Assembly: GCF_001310955.1 (NCBI RefSeq) | Contig: NZ_BAZX01000014.1 | Span: forward strand, 55,630 to 119,629 | DNA: 64,000 nt | DNA from: Marinifilum fragile JCM 15579 | GTDB taxonomy: Bacteria > Bacteroidota > Bacteroidia > Bacteroidales > Marinifilaceae | Direction of reading: 5' to 3' | Shown: positions 8,169 through 17,352 of the stretch, one piece after another | Layout of the letters: every line of letters starts with the position of its first letter | Numbering within the stretch: position 1 is the first letter of the stretch | Notes under the pieces: model-generated | The model's input: the letters and a program-made list of their open reading frames with translations, nothing else | The model's database searches: none | What the model was told of the DNA's origin: nothing | Position numbers and translations under genes: made by a program

Positions 8169-10556
8169 TTAATTTCGGGAGAAAGTTCCCAATAATTTCT
8201 CTTTAAAGGATCTTGGGGAATGGTCTTCATCATAATAGCCATTTCCATATCCATAACTGCCATAGGAGTTACCATATCCTTTATGAACTGTATCATTTAA
8301 AACTATACCAACTTCATTCATATCACCTTTTTTCGACAGTTGGTTTATGAATTTTATCTGATTCTGTTTACTGTATCCTTGTCTCAGCACAAACAAATTA
8401 GAGTCTGCAAATTTGCTTGTCAATACACCATCCGTTACCAATGTAACCGGAGCATTATCTAATACAATATAGTCGTATTGTTTTTTGGCTTCCGTTAAAA
8501 ATTCTTCAAATTCTTTTCCTCCAAGCAGCTCTGCAGGGTTCGGTGGAATTGCTCCTGAATTTACAAATTGAAGACATTCCAATTGAGTCTGATTAAGAAT
8601 CTCCTTGAATGAACTTTGTCCAATTAAATAGGTTGATAAACCCGCTCCATTAGGAACACCAAATACATCATGCAATCGTGGTTTTCTTAAATCACAAGCA
8701 ACAAGGAGAACCTTTTTATTATCCATTGCAATGATAGTAGCTAAATTAGAGGCAGTAAAAGTTTTTCCTTCTCCAGGAATCATAGAGTGAACTCCAATAA
8801 CCTTCTTCAAATCACCTTTGAACTTATATTGTAAATTGGTTCTAAGTCCTCTATATGATTCTGCAAGACCAGATCTTGGATGGCTAACAATTGCCATTTC
8901 TTGTTTGTAATTGTTACGTGCAATCTCACCCATTATAGGCAAAGTTGTCCCCTTCTCCAAATCCTCTTTAGATTTAACAGAGTCATTAAAAAAGTCTTTC
9001 AACAGAATAATAATCAATGGCAACAGACCTCCTAAAAACCCACCAATTACCATTAGTAGCACTGTTTTGGGTCCTATTTTCTTTACCGTACGAACTCTTG
9101 CGGGATCAATAATCTGAACATCTGATATGTTTGATGCAGTTTGAATTGAAGCTTCAGCTCTCTTCTTTAATAAAAAAGTGTAAATTTCATTATTCAGATC
9201 AAACCTTCTCTTGATATTAATCATTTCCTGTTCCGTTTCAGGAAGTCCGGCTAATCTAATGGTAATATTATCTTTCCTTTTCTTTAAAGTCCTGGCTTCT
9301 GTTTCTGCGTGAGTCAACAGGTTTCTAACATTTTCTTCCAAAGACTTGATCACATTGTTTATTTCCTTATTCAAAATGATCAAAGTTGGATTCTTATCTT
9401 TTGCAACAAATGAAAGTTTGGTTTGTTCCCCGTAAAGTTCTGCTAGTTTCACTACTTGAGTATTCAATCCAGCATCAGCAATTCCTACGAAAGATGGAGC
9501 AGCAACTTTTTCCATTTGCTTTGCATTCCCCATATAATTCAAAAGATTTCGAAAGTAATCAATTCTAAAATCAATTTCAGATTGTTCTTTTTCGATTTCT
9601 GCAACCTTATCCAATACCAGTTCAGCTTCATGACTCAAATCAATCGATTTGTTTTTTGATCTAAAATCTGAGAACTCTTGACCCGCTGTTTTAAGCGAAT
9701 CTACTATTCCATCAAGTTGATTATCGATAAACATCACCGTATTTAAAGATATCTGATTCTTTTTCTTTAAACCAAACTGAAGATATACATCACTAAGCTC
9801 ATTCAAATAATCCACAATTCTTTGAGAATTACTTCCCTGTAAACCCAATTGAATTAATTCCGAATTCTTATCTACCAGATTAACACCTACTTTCTCTACA
9901 TAATCAAGTGCTAATACTTCGAGATTGTTAAAATAGAAGGAGTATTCTTCAGCATGAAGATCTGCCGTTTTTTCTAAGGTGAAATCAAAATATTGATTTT
10001 TGAATGGAACACCGAACTCTCCTGTTGCCTCAAATGTCACATCATATTCAACATTTCCGTCTACAAACTTATCATCAACCTGAATAGAATAACGATTTCC
10101 GTCCAATGGTGTGATCAACAATTCAACCCCTGTTAGGTTTTCTCCTCCATTTTCAGTAATCTTAAACGGACTCGTTTTGTACAAGTCAGTTTTTTTCATG
10201 AAGTTTTTCTTGTAGAAAGTAGTTCTCCAATTAAGATTATTAAGTGCCTGCAGATTTAAAGTATAAGAATTCAAAATACCTACATGATTCTGCATGTTAG
10301 GACCATTTCCTAATTCCATTCCCTCAAACAAGTTTTCAACCCCCATTCCTTTTTTATTCTCATCCACAAGGATTACAGATTTAGCATCATAAACTGGTTG
10401 AGAAACCCTACTAAATAGGAAGCCTAACACAATACCCAGAAATCCAAAAATAACAAACCAATGCCACTTAGAAAGAAGTCTGAAAAAAAGTTCTTTTAAA
10501 TCAATTTCATCTTCATTTACAGATATATCCTGAACACTATTTGATTGCATCATCAA
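8169..10556 (-). CDS. Wzc-type polysaccharide co-polymerase / tyrosine autokinase
   Basis: 795 residues. An N-terminal Wzz domain with a TM helix (~residues 32-52) is followed by a long coiled-coil periplasmic region, a second TM (~residues 500-520) and a BY-kinase domain: Walker A in MIPGEGKTFT (~596), Walker A' in LLVACDLRKPR (~622) and Walker B in YIVLDNAP (~700). The C-terminus ends in a tyrosine cluster (GYGNSYGSYGYGNGYY), the usual autophosphorylation site. The protein controls chain length and export of capsule or exopolysaccharide together with the outer-membrane Wza encoded 27 bases upstream. No cognate tyrosine phosphatase is in the window. Confidence 0.93.
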   Translation of the reverse strand: MMMQSNSVQDISVNEDEIDLKELFFRLLSKWHWFVIFGFLGIVLGFLFSRVSQPVYDAKSVILVDENKKGMGVENLFEGMELGNGPNMQNHVGILNSYTLNLQALNNLNWRTTFYKKNFMKKTDLYKTSPFKITENGGENLTGVELLITPLDGNRYSIQVDDKFVDGNVEYDVTFEATGEFGVPFKNQYFDFTLEKTADLHAEEYSFYFNNLEVLALDYVEKVGVNLVDKNSELIQLGLQGSNSQRIVDYLNELSDVYLQFGLKKKNQISLNTVMFIDNQLDGIVDSLKTAGQEFSDFRSKNKSIDLSHEAELVLDKVAEIEKEQSEIDFRIDYFRNLLNYMGNAKQMEKVAAPSFVGIADAGLNTQVVKLAELYGEQTKLSFVAKDKNPTLIILNKEINNVIKSLEENVRNLLTHAETEARTLKKRKDNITIRLAGLPETEQEMINIKRRFDLNNEIYTFLLKKRAEASIQTASNISDVQIIDPARVRTVKKIGPKTVLLMVIGGFLGGLLPLIIILLKDFFNDSVKSKEDLEKGTTLPIMGEIARNNYKQEMAIVSHPRSGLAESYRGLRTNLQYKFKGDLKKVIGVHSMIPGEGKTFTASNLATIIAMDNKKVLLVACDLRKPRLHDVFGVPNGAGLSTYLIGQSSFKEILNQTQLECLQFVNSGAIPPNPAELLGGKEFEEFLTEAKKQYDYIVLDNAPVTLVTDGVLTSKFADSNLFVLRQGYSKQNQIKFINQLSKKGDMNEVGIVLNDTVHKGYGNSYGSYGYGNGYYDEDHSPRSFKEKLLGTFSRN

Positions 10557-10583
10557 TTATAATAAGATTAAAAAATAGAGAGA

Positions 10584-11366
10584 TTAAAGTATATTGAACA
10601 CCAATATTAAGGTAGAAATTGTTGACAAGAACAGTGAATACATAGGAGAATTCAACTTCACATTTTTGTATTTGTCAGGTTCCACATACACTACATCATT
10701 AGGCTGTAGAAAGAAGGCTTTCGAATTAAGAAAACTTTTATCTGTTAAATCAAGCCTATGGGTCTTGCTTCCCTTGGGAGTTGGTCTTAAAACAAGCACT
10801 TTTTTTATTCGTGCATAATCAGTTACTCCATTCGCCATACTTATCCCTTCAAGAACCGTTAAGCTATTGGAATAGTTGTAGTACACACCAGGATTCTTTA
10901 CCTCTCCCATCACCGTAATCTTAAAACTTAAAAGTTTTACCTTTACCGTTGCTTCTTTAATATATTCATCAGCTTTGCTTTGTATTTCTACTCTGGCTTC
11001 TTCAAGAGTTTTATCCAATACATTTACAAATCCAATAATAGGCAAATTGATATTTCCTCTTAAATCAACTAAAAAACCATTTAGGTATTGACCTGAAATC
11101 TGCCCGTAATTTTGTTGAGTTCCTCCTTGAGTTCCTACTCCTTGTGCTGGATTAAAAATTGCATTTACCTCAGGGCTTAGCGATTTTATATCTACAAATA
11201 AATTGTCATTAACCTTTATTTTGTATTCGTCAGTACTCTCAGGCATATCAACAAGTAATTCATCATCCTGAGTATTGTTTAAGTAAACTAAATTTTTACT
11301 TGTTTTACATGAAAAGTTTATCAACGATATTAAAATAAGAAACAAAAAGAGTAGATGTTTTTTCAT
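10584..11366 (-). CDS. Wza-like polysaccharide export lipoprotein (SLBB domain)
   Basis: 260 residues. The lipoprotein signal ends in NFSC (residues ~17-20). A Poly_export domain (DEYKIKVNDNLFVDIKSLSP and following) and a SLBB beta-grasp region (ITVMGEVKNPGVY) follow, with a hydrophobic C-terminal helix (MYSLFLSTISTLILVFNIL) that would insert in the outer membrane as in Wza. It forms the export channel for exopolysaccharide. It is the first gene of the wza-wzc-HAD operon, with a ~230-nt leader if the candidate promoter near 11605 is used. The flanking glycosyltransferase genes usual for a capsule locus are absent. Confidence 0.9.
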   Translation of the reverse strand: MKKHLLFLFLILISLINFSCKTSKNLVYLNNTQDDELLVDMPESTDEYKIKVNDNLFVDIKSLSPEVNAIFNPAQGVGTQGGTQQNYGQISGQYLNGFLVDLRGNINLPIIGFVNVLDKTLEEARVEIQSKADEYIKEATVKVKLLSFKITVMGEVKNPGVYYNYSNSLTVLEGISMANGVTDYARIKKVLVLRPTPKGSKTHRLDLTDKSFLNSKAFFLQPNDVVYVEPDKYKNVKLNSPMYSLFLSTISTLILVFNIL

Positions 11367-11740
11367 AAATAAATTAAATTGTAGGTCTTATAATTTTATA
11401 GTTATCACCCTTAATTAGCTCAAGGCCTGCGAAATTAAAAAAATAATTTTGTTTAGAAGTTGTCATACAAATTTCATTGACTAACAATCAGATTATCCTG
11501 ATAAAAATGGCTTTTATCTATAGCAACAATTACAAACTAATAATGTAATACATAACCAATAATAATTGAATAGTTATGCATTTAGTCTAGACTTGGATTA
11601 CGTTCAAACTTATATTTGACTATGTACCAAAAGTTTCCGCATATTCTATTAACATTATAATTTTGTTCATTGCATTCTCGAAGTCAATTACCCCATTATG
11701 TGATTATACTTGCATCTTATTTAAATAAATAAGTAAAATT
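11367..11740. other. Intergenic region with divergent promoter candidates
   Basis: No gene is seen. On the minus strand TAAGTTTG (11612-11605) and on the plus strand TATATTTG (11611-11618) both match the TAnnTTTG -7 consensus and overlap, so this may be a divergent control region for the exopolysaccharide operon and for the small plus-strand transcript. A second plus-strand match, TAATTTTG, lies at 11658-11665. The -33 partners are poorly spaced (15 bases). Confidence 0.35.
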
Positions 11741-11746
11741 GACTTG

Positions 11747-11827
11747 ATGATCCATTTAGTTCTATACATCGGAATTCTTTTTCAATCTTCAGCGCAAATG
11801 CATAAGTCAACAACACAAAAAAGATGA
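11747..11827 (+). CDS. Possible 26-residue secreted micropeptide
   Basis: An ATG-led ORF whose product is almost all signal peptide: hydrophobic core LVLYIGILF, then SSAQ as a plausible cleavage site and a short basic tail. It lies between a candidate promoter and a hairpin with a T-rich tail at 11905-11947, so a short transcript is plausible. It could equally be the remnant of a longer secreted protein or chance. Low confidence. Confidence 0.25.
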   Translation: MIHLVLYIGILFQSSAQMHKSTTQKR

Positions 11828-11904
11828 TAACTTTCAGTTAAATTTTATCAAATTGACATGAAGAAGTTAAGAGTGATTAGGTAATTCATAAATCACTATA
11901 ACGT

Positions 11905-11957
11905 AAAAACTTTCGTTGGTGATTCTCCTTGCCTCATGAAAGTTTTTATTCTTATTT
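11905..11957 (+). terminator. Hairpin with T-rich tail
   Basis: AAAAACTTTC (11905-11914) pairs perfectly with GAAAGTTTTT (11938-11947) around a 23-nt loop, and is followed by ATTCTTATTTT. This would end a short plus-strand transcript starting upstream of 11747. Confidence 0.45.
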
Positions 11958-12020
11958 TAATCAGATGATTATTTATAAATAATTCTTATTTTAAAGAATC
12001 CTAATCAAAACAAAATAATT

Positions 12021-12227
12021 ATGAAGAAAATCATTATGCTGCTAGGTTTCGCATTTATTGTCCTTCAATCATGTGGCGATTCAAAACAAAAAGACAAACA
12101 AACACCACCTCCTCCTCCTAAACAAGAAAAAGTGGAAGTAGATTCTGTAGCCATTGAACTTGAAAACACAAAAGAAGATATCGAAAAGGCTTCAGAAGAA
12201 GTTGATAAATTATTAGAAGAAATTTAA
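12021..12227 (+). CDS. Small lipoprotein with proline tract
   Basis: 68 residues. The N-terminus is a lipoprotein signal with lipobox LQSC (about residues 15-18), followed by a lysine-rich linker, a run of five prolines, and an acidic amphipathic helix (VEVDSVAIELENTKEDIEKA onward) likely to form a short coiled coil. Size and plan recall Lpp-like surface or envelope spacer proteins, but no homology can be claimed. It is 11 bases upstream of a second small secreted coiled-coil protein, so the two form a likely operon. Confidence 0.7.
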   Translation: MKKIIMLLGFAFIVLQSCGDSKQKDKQTPPPPPKQEKVEVDSVAIELENTKEDIEKASEEVDKLLEEI

Positions 12228-12238
12228 AATCTAATTGT

Positions 12239-12796
12239 ATGAAAAAATACATTATTATTCTATTGTCCTTTTGCTTTATTCTGACTGCAAACTCAGAACT
12301 TCTAGCTCAGAAAGGAAAAGAAAAAAATAAAGGAAAAAATAAAACTGAGAAAATTCACAAAGCAAAAAAAGATAGCCTTGAAAAAAATGTAAAAGAGAAG
12401 CATAAAGGACTAAAAGAGAAAGCTCTAAAGAAACAAGATTCTTCAAATAAAGAAATGGAGAAAAAGGGTCATGCTTATGGCGAAAACAAAGGTGAATTGA
12501 AAGGAAAAGAGTTTGGTCAAGAAAGAGCAAGACAGGCTAAAATGATTCGTGAAGAACGATCGAAGGCTTTAAGAAAAACAATTAAAAGTAAGGATGAAAA
12601 AATAAAAGAGGCAAAGGATAAAATTAAAAAGTCGAAAGAAAAATTAAAGGCCTCAAAAGATAAAGGGGAAATCTCTGAGGAAGAGTTCAATGAAAAGAAA
12701 GCAAAAATTGAAAAAGCAGAAAAAAGTGTAAAAACTTTGGAAGAAAAAATTAAGAAAGCGAAAAAGCTAACCGAGCAAGAGGACACAGAAGAGTAA
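12239..12796 (+). CDS. Lys/Glu-rich secreted coiled-coil protein
   Basis: 185 residues. A signal peptide (about residues 1-23, ending ELLAQ) is followed by a low-complexity chain of almost only Lys, Glu, Ala and Asp that is predicted to be one long charged single or coiled helix. It has no cysteines in the mature part. I do not recognise a family; similar charged periplasmic helices occur widely in Bacteroidota. Its place 11 bases after a small lipoprotein gene suggests the two products work together in the envelope. Confidence 0.7.
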   Translation: MKKYIIILLSFCFILTANSELLAQKGKEKNKGKNKTEKIHKAKKDSLEKNVKEKHKGLKEKALKKQDSSNKEMEKKGHAYGENKGELKGKEFGQERARQAKMIREERSKALRKTIKSKDEKIKEAKDKIKKSKEKLKASKDKGEISEEEFNEKKAKIEKAEKSVKTLEEKIKKAKKLTEQEDTEE

Positions 12797-12820
12797 AAAA
12801 AGATCTGCAAGTGCATCTTA

Positions 12821-12950
12821 GTTGTATCCCATAAAGTGTGTAACTAAAGTTATTCTGATTTCTTCGGAGGCAATAAATGAGCTTAAGAAAAATTGGAAAT
12901 ACCTTTAGGCTGAAAGTCAAACTTTTCAATCACACTTTATGGGATACTAC
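12821..12950. mobile_element. MITE-like element with 17-bp perfect terminal inverted repeats
   Basis: GTATCCCATAAAGTGTG (12824-12840) is repeated exactly in inverse orientation at 12931-12947, with two of three further outward pairs matching and an AAAGTT block shared inside each end. The ~90-bp interior has no ORF. The ends look like insertion-sequence termini, so this is probably a non-autonomous relic; no clear target-site duplication was seen and the parent family is not identified. Confidence 0.6.
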
Positions 12951-13013
12951 TTTCTTATGCTTCTTGCATTAAACACCTATTTCTATTTCTTTAGCCAAAG
13001 CAATATAAGTCAA

Positions 13014-14060
13014 TTACTTCAAAAACCTTCGAATATCAATTTCAGGTGCTAAAGGATAGTCGCTTACAGAAAGAAAACGTGTCATTTCTCTAGCAAAATA
13101 AGGTGCTAACATTACCCCTTTTGTACCTAAACCATTAAAAATGGCAATATGTTCATGCAATGGGTGAATTCCCAAAATAGGACGACGATCAGAAACTGTT
13201 GGGCGGATTCCTGCCCACTGATTAATCACTTTATAAGGCAGATCAATTAAATCGTCCAATCTGGATAGGATATCTATTTTTGCTTCTTCCGTTGTTTCTT
13301 CATCCAATTGAGTCCAATCGTAGGTGGCTCCTACCTTGAAACGATGATTTCCAACGGGCATCACAAACAACTTCTTATTCAAGATATAGTCCTCCTGCAA
13401 TTCATCACAATGAATTTCCAGTAACTCTCCCTTGGTTGGTCTAAAATCCAAACTACTAAAATATGGATTCTCAGTTGCACGATACCCTTCACAAAAGACG
13501 ATGGTTTCGGCCATTAATCCATGCCAGGAGATTTGATTGTCGATGAAGCCCAAATCCTTGTAATCAAAATACGAATCAACAATTAGTCCTTCGCTTTTAA
13601 AGAACTTGCGTAGTTTTTTCAACATTTTTGGCAAATCAACATGGCCCGATTGGGTTACTTTCCCATAAGCATGCATCCCTTTGATGCCTTTGCCAACATT
13701 ATTAATTTCAATATCAGAAATAAAATCACTAAAGTTATCTTGAGTTCTTCTCTCCTTCCACATCAAGCTTTCATGCTCTGATAATGGCTTTAAAATATCC
13801 TTCTCGTACAGAAACTTGTGTCCCAACAGATCTTCCAATTCACGGTAGGTTTCAAACATTATGGGCAAACAGTCATCAACCATCCAGCTCTTGGTTAGTC
13901 GTTTAAACACAAGCGGATTGAATAAACCTGCAGCAACATCCGAAGCTTTGCGAAGCTCAAGGCTCGATACGATTTTAAAGCTTAAACCGGCCTTGTACAT
14001 GTTATAAGCCAATAATGAGCCTGCAATACCTTGTCCGACAATTAAAAACTGTTTGTTCAT
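13014..14060 (-). CDS. FAD-dependent oxidoreductase (DAO family)
   Basis: 348 residues. The N-terminal FLIVGQGIAGSLLAYNM is a GxGxxG dinucleotide-binding motif, and the remainder follows the D-amino-acid oxidase fold, with the typical C-terminal RPTVSDRRPILG and NGLGTKGVMLAPYFA segments that bind FAD. Related proteins include glycine oxidase ThiO and the oxidase half of MnmC. The lone position here does not identify the substrate amine. No signal peptide is present, so the protein is cytosolic. Confidence 0.85.
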   Translation of the reverse strand: MNKQFLIVGQGIAGSLLAYNMYKAGLSFKIVSSLELRKASDVAAGLFNPLVFKRLTKSWMVDDCLPIMFETYRELEDLLGHKFLYEKDILKPLSEHESLMWKERRTQDNFSDFISDIEINNVGKGIKGMHAYGKVTQSGHVDLPKMLKKLRKFFKSEGLIVDSYFDYKDLGFIDNQISWHGLMAETIVFCEGYRATENPYFSSLDFRPTKGELLEIHCDELQEDYILNKKLFVMPVGNHRFKVGATYDWTQLDEETTEEAKIDILSRLDDLIDLPYKVINQWAGIRPTVSDRRPILGIHPLHEHIAIFNGLGTKGVMLAPYFAREMTRFLSVSDYPLAPEIDIRRFLK

Positions 14061-14177
14061 TTGATTTTGTAGATTGATAATTGGTACTTTCTTATATAAA
14101 AGTTAAGAATTTCATAAGTAAACCTAAACATTTTCCTTAAAATAAAGAGTTAAAACTCCTTTTTTATTACCAATTGC

Positions 14178-14207
14178 TTTGTGATTTATCCAAATGAACT
14201 ATTTTTG
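14178..14207 (+). promoter_or_regulatory. Predicted promoter upstream of trhO
   Basis: TTTG at 14178-14181 and TATTTTTG at 14200-14207 are separated by 18 bases, fitting the Bacteroidota -33/-7 consensus. The transcript would carry a ~115-nt leader before the trhO start. Confidence 0.5.
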
Positions 14208-14327
14208 CAATATTTATTTATTCTAAATAGCGATAACGAAAGTTTCAAATTCCAAAAAATAAGCACCAAACATTTGTAAATGCTAGCATATAACAATTGA
14301 GAATTTGGAGATTGAATATTTTAAATT

Positions 14328-15368
14328 ATGCAACTGTATAATAAACTGAGCAAAGAAGAACTTGTGAAGGAAATGGAAGCCGAAGATTTTGCGCGCAAAA
14401 CCATTTCGTTTTACCGATATGTGAATTTTGAGGATCCGAAAGCTTACCGCGACGAATTATTCAAGAAGTGGTTCCTTTTGAACTGCAAAGGAAGAATCTA
14501 TATTGCCAAGGAAGGAATTAATGCACAAATGAGTGTACCTGAGCATAACTTGGATGCCTTCTTTACTGATATGAACAGCCGAAAAGAATTGGTAGATATG
14601 CCAATTAAATGGGCTGTTGAAGATGATGGTAAATCATTTTACAAACTTACCATTAAAGTGCGACCAAAAATTGTTGCCGATGGTTTGGATGACAATACAT
14701 TCGACACCACCAATGTAGGTACACATCTATCTCCTATTGAGTTTCATGAGGAGCTAAGCAATCCGGACAACATTGTTATCGATATGAGAAATCACTATGA
14801 AAGTGAAGTGGGACATTTCGAGAATGCCATTTGTCCTGATGTGGATACTTTTCGTGAAGAGATTGACATGGTAGTTCGTGACTTTGCTAAGGATAAAGAC
14901 AAGAAGTTCTTATTGTATTGTACTGGTGGTGTGCGTTGCGAAAAAGCCAGCGCATATTTAAAGCATCATGGATTTGAAGATGTGAACCAATTGCACGGTG
15001 GAATAATTGCCTATGCACAAGAAATTAAACAGCTTGGATTGGAATCAAAATTCAGGGGAAAGAACTTTGTTTTCGACGAGCGATTGGGCGAAAGCATCAA
15101 TAATGAGGTGATAGCCAAATGTCACCAATGTGGAAAGGCATGTGATACGCATACCAATTGTGCCAACGACGATTGTCACCTTTTGTTTATTCAGTGTGAT
15201 GAATGTCGTGAGCATTACAATGGATGTTGTACAGATGAGTGCAAAGAAATTATTGAATTGCCAGAGGAAGAAAGGGTAAAATTGCGATCTAAATTCCACG
15301 ATAAGTATAGCAAGAGCCAAATTTATAGACAGAGGATTAGGCCAAAGCTAAAAAGAAGTACAAAGTAA
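14328..15368 (+). CDS. trhO: tRNA uridine(34) hydroxylase TrhO (YceA family, rhodanese domain)
   Basis: 346 residues. The N-terminal acylphosphatase-like domain (FYRYVNFEDP, GRIYIAKEGINAQMS) and a rhodanese domain with active-site Cys in LLYCTGGVRCEKASAYL (~residue 197) match YceA/TrhO, which hydroxylates U34 of some tRNAs in an oxygen-dependent way during 5-hydroxyuridine synthesis. The C-terminal region is cysteine-rich (CHQCGKACDTHTNC, CDECREHYNGCC), a zinc-binding part seen in the longer members of the family. The ATG lies downstream of a good promoter. A dihydrouridine synthase gene, also for tRNA modification, follows within 90 bases. Confidence 0.92.
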   Translation: MQLYNKLSKEELVKEMEAEDFARKTISFYRYVNFEDPKAYRDELFKKWFLLNCKGRIYIAKEGINAQMSVPEHNLDAFFTDMNSRKELVDMPIKWAVEDDGKSFYKLTIKVRPKIVADGLDDNTFDTTNVGTHLSPIEFHEELSNPDNIVIDMRNHYESEVGHFENAICPDVDTFREEIDMVVRDFAKDKDKKFLLYCTGGVRCEKASAYLKHHGFEDVNQLHGGIIAYAQEIKQLGLESKFRGKNFVFDERLGESINNEVIAKCHQCGKACDTHTNCANDDCHLLFIQCDECREHYNGCCTDECKEIIELPEEERVKLRSKFHDKYSKSQIYRQRIRPKLKRSTK

Positions 15369-15389
15369 TAAGGATAAAGTATAATAAGC

Positions 15390-15430
15390 ACCCCTTCGCC
15401 TGCGGCACTTCCCCTAATAAGGAGAAGAGT
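15390..15430. repeat. Short GC-richer hairpin element
   Basis: Between trhO and the dus gene lies a block much richer in GC than its surroundings, with CTTCCCC (15408-15414) pairing to GGAGAAG (15421-15427) except one mismatch, and a second small GCC/GGC stem just before it. It resembles dispersed intergenic repeats found in Bacteroidota genomes, though only one copy is visible here. Confidence 0.35.
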
Positions 15431-15456
15431 ATAAAATCAACTGATAACTGAATAGA

Positions 15457-16467
15457 ATGAATTTCTGGCACAACATACAAACACCAAACTTTTCTCTTGC
15501 TCCCATGGAAGATGTTACCGATACATCCTTTCGGGAGGTTGTTTTACAAAGCGCAGCAAGTGGCAAGGTGAACCTTCTTTTTTCAGAGTTTACCTCGGTT
15601 GAAGGCATGTGTCACCCCATTGGACATGAGAAGGTGAAGCATCGCCTACAAATTAATGAATCGGAAAAGAAACTGCTGAAAGAAAAGAATGTAAAGCTGA
15701 TTGCCCAGATCTGGGGAAAGGATCCTGAAAAGTATTATAAGACTGCACAATACATTGCGAACGAGACCGATTTTGATGGCATAGACATCAATATGGGTTG
15801 CCCAGTGAAGAATGTAGTGAAAAATGGTTGTTGCTCTGCTTTAATTGCTCAACCCGATTTGGCCCAAGAGATTATTCTGGCGACGAAAGAAGCCACCAAT
15901 TTGCCATTGAGCGTAAAAACCAGAATCGGTTTTAAGGAAGTGGTTACCGAATCGTGGGTTTCACATTTGTTGCAAACGCCTATTGATGCGCTGACCATTC
16001 ATGGTAGAATTCAGAAACAAATGTCGGAAGGAATGGCCGATTGGAACGAAATCGCAAAAGCGGTGCAATTGCGCAATGAATTGGCTCCACACATCAAATT
16101 GATTGGCAATGGAGATGTGGAATCCTACCAGGAAGGATTGGACAAGTGTGAGACCTATGGTGTTGATGGTGTAATGATAGGAAGAGGAATTTTCAAGAAT
16201 CCATGGTTCTTTCATCCCGAAAAGGAAGAGATTGAAATGGAAGAAAAGCTTGATCTCATGTTGGAACACACACGTTTGTTTGATAAAACTTGGGGGAATT
16301 CTAAAAACTTTGCCATTCTGCGTCGTTTCTTTAAAATCTATACCAATGAATTCCGTGGTGCATCTTCCCTGCGTAATGATTTGATGAACACCAGAAATGC
16401 TGAGGAGGTTTATGAAGCGGTGAAACAGTTTACATTGAACAATGAACAGTTATCAGTAAATACATGA
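15457..16467 (+). CDS. tRNA-dihydrouridine synthase
   Basis: 336 residues with the TIM-barrel plan of Dus enzymes: LAPMEDVTDTSFRE near the N-terminus for FMN binding, DGIDINMGCPVKNVVKNGCC with the catalytic Cys, KTRIGF, the HGRIQKQMSEGMADW strand, GNGDV, and MIGRGIFKNPWFF for the FMN phosphate. Dus reduces specific uridines of tRNA to dihydrouridine with NADPH. Which position it modifies cannot be told by eye. It lies 88 bases downstream of trhO, so both may be read together as a tRNA-modification pair. Confidence 0.95.
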   Translation: MNFWHNIQTPNFSLAPMEDVTDTSFREVVLQSAASGKVNLLFSEFTSVEGMCHPIGHEKVKHRLQINESEKKLLKEKNVKLIAQIWGKDPEKYYKTAQYIANETDFDGIDINMGCPVKNVVKNGCCSALIAQPDLAQEIILATKEATNLPLSVKTRIGFKEVVTESWVSHLLQTPIDALTIHGRIQKQMSEGMADWNEIAKAVQLRNELAPHIKLIGNGDVESYQEGLDKCETYGVDGVMIGRGIFKNPWFFHPEKEEIEMEEKLDLMLEHTRLFDKTWGNSKNFAILRRFFKIYTNEFRGASSLRNDLMNTRNAEEVYEAVKQFTLNNEQLSVNT

Positions 16468-16570
16468 TGACTATAGTAAGGGAATTTATATAGCCCATCA
16501 CGCAACCAATTGGATTTTCTGCATCTAACTTATATAAGTTTTATCGAAACCATTCAAAAACAGATGCTCA

Positions 16571-17176
16571 ATGAAAGCCAAAAGACTTGTTCCATTCGTA
16601 TTGGCACTCATTGCATTGTTCACTGCATGTGATGATGATGCCAGTATCCCTGTAATTGAATCGACAGATTATTTTCCTTTACACATTGGAGATACCTGGG
16701 AGTACAAAGATCATATCCGAAAGGTTTGCGGATCGGAAATAATTAATAAAAAAGAATACAGGGTGATTACGCATGAAATTTATCGTGCTGATACTTTATA
16801 TTATACCTACAACACCTACTTTAGAACCACAGGAGACAATAAGGTATATCAACTAAACAGTGATCAATCGGGAGAGTATTTATTTGCTGATTTTAATTTA
16901 AGCGCTGACGAAAGCTGGACATACATTAACAACTCGAATGGTAGAGATGATGAATGGACAGTGACAGTTCTTCCTGAAATTACTTTCGAGTTTGATGATA
17001 CCGAATTGGAAAACTGCAAAAGACTCTTCTACAATGCATTGCTAATTGTTGATGAAGAGCATACCATCGTATTTGCTGCTGGTATAGGGGAAATCAACAG
17101 CTTTTCGAATGCATGGGGAGTAAGTGATACCATTCAACGTGCGACCATTGATGGTGTTACTTATGGTTTTAAGTAG
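16571..17176 (+). CDS. Hypothetical lipoprotein
   Basis: 201 residues. A lipoprotein signal ends in FTAC (about residues 17-20) followed by Asp residues at +2 to +4, which in Bacteroidota often favours surface display. The mature part begins with YFPLHIGDTWEYKD, a phrase common in secreted Bacteroidota proteins of unknown function, and is rich in beta-strand-forming residues. No catalytic motif is visible. A strong terminator follows 24 bases after the stop. Confidence 0.75.
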   Translation: MKAKRLVPFVLALIALFTACDDDASIPVIESTDYFPLHIGDTWEYKDHIRKVCGSEIINKKEYRVITHEIYRADTLYYTYNTYFRTTGDNKVYQLNSDQSGEYLFADFNLSADESWTYINNSNGRDDEWTVTVLPEITFEFDDTELENCKRLFYNALLIVDEEHTIVFAAGIGEINSFSNAWGVSDTIQRATIDGVTYGFK

Positions 17177-17199
17177 GATTTAACTTATCTGAATAGAAG

Positions 17200-17232
17200 C
17201 CTGCCAGGAGTGATTCCTGGTGGGTTTTATTT
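17200..17232 (+). terminator. Rho-independent terminator after the lipoprotein gene
   Basis: A 10-bp stem (17200-17209 with 17215-17224, including two G-T pairs) with a 5-nt loop runs into TTTTATTTT. Confidence 0.75.
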
Positions 17233-17287
17233 TAGATTATTTCGATCATGTTGTTTGTCTTTAAGCCAAACAGACTGTTTTTATACC

Positions 17288-17345
17288 CTCAAGCCGGATG
17301 GGCTTTTACTTTCTCCATTGATGAGAAAGTAAACAAAGAATCTAG
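17288..17345 (+). repeat. Intergenic hairpin element, copy 1
   Basis: CTCAAGCCGGA begins a small AAGCC/GGCTT stem, followed by a perfect 11-bp stem TTTACTTTCTC (17305-17315) / GAGAAAGTAAA (17323-17333) with loop CATTGAT. A diverged copy with the same lead-in but a different, still complementary stem lies at 28747-28800. An ORF of 77 codons overlaps this region but has no coding character. Confidence 0.5.
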
Positions 17346-17352
17346 GGCGAGT

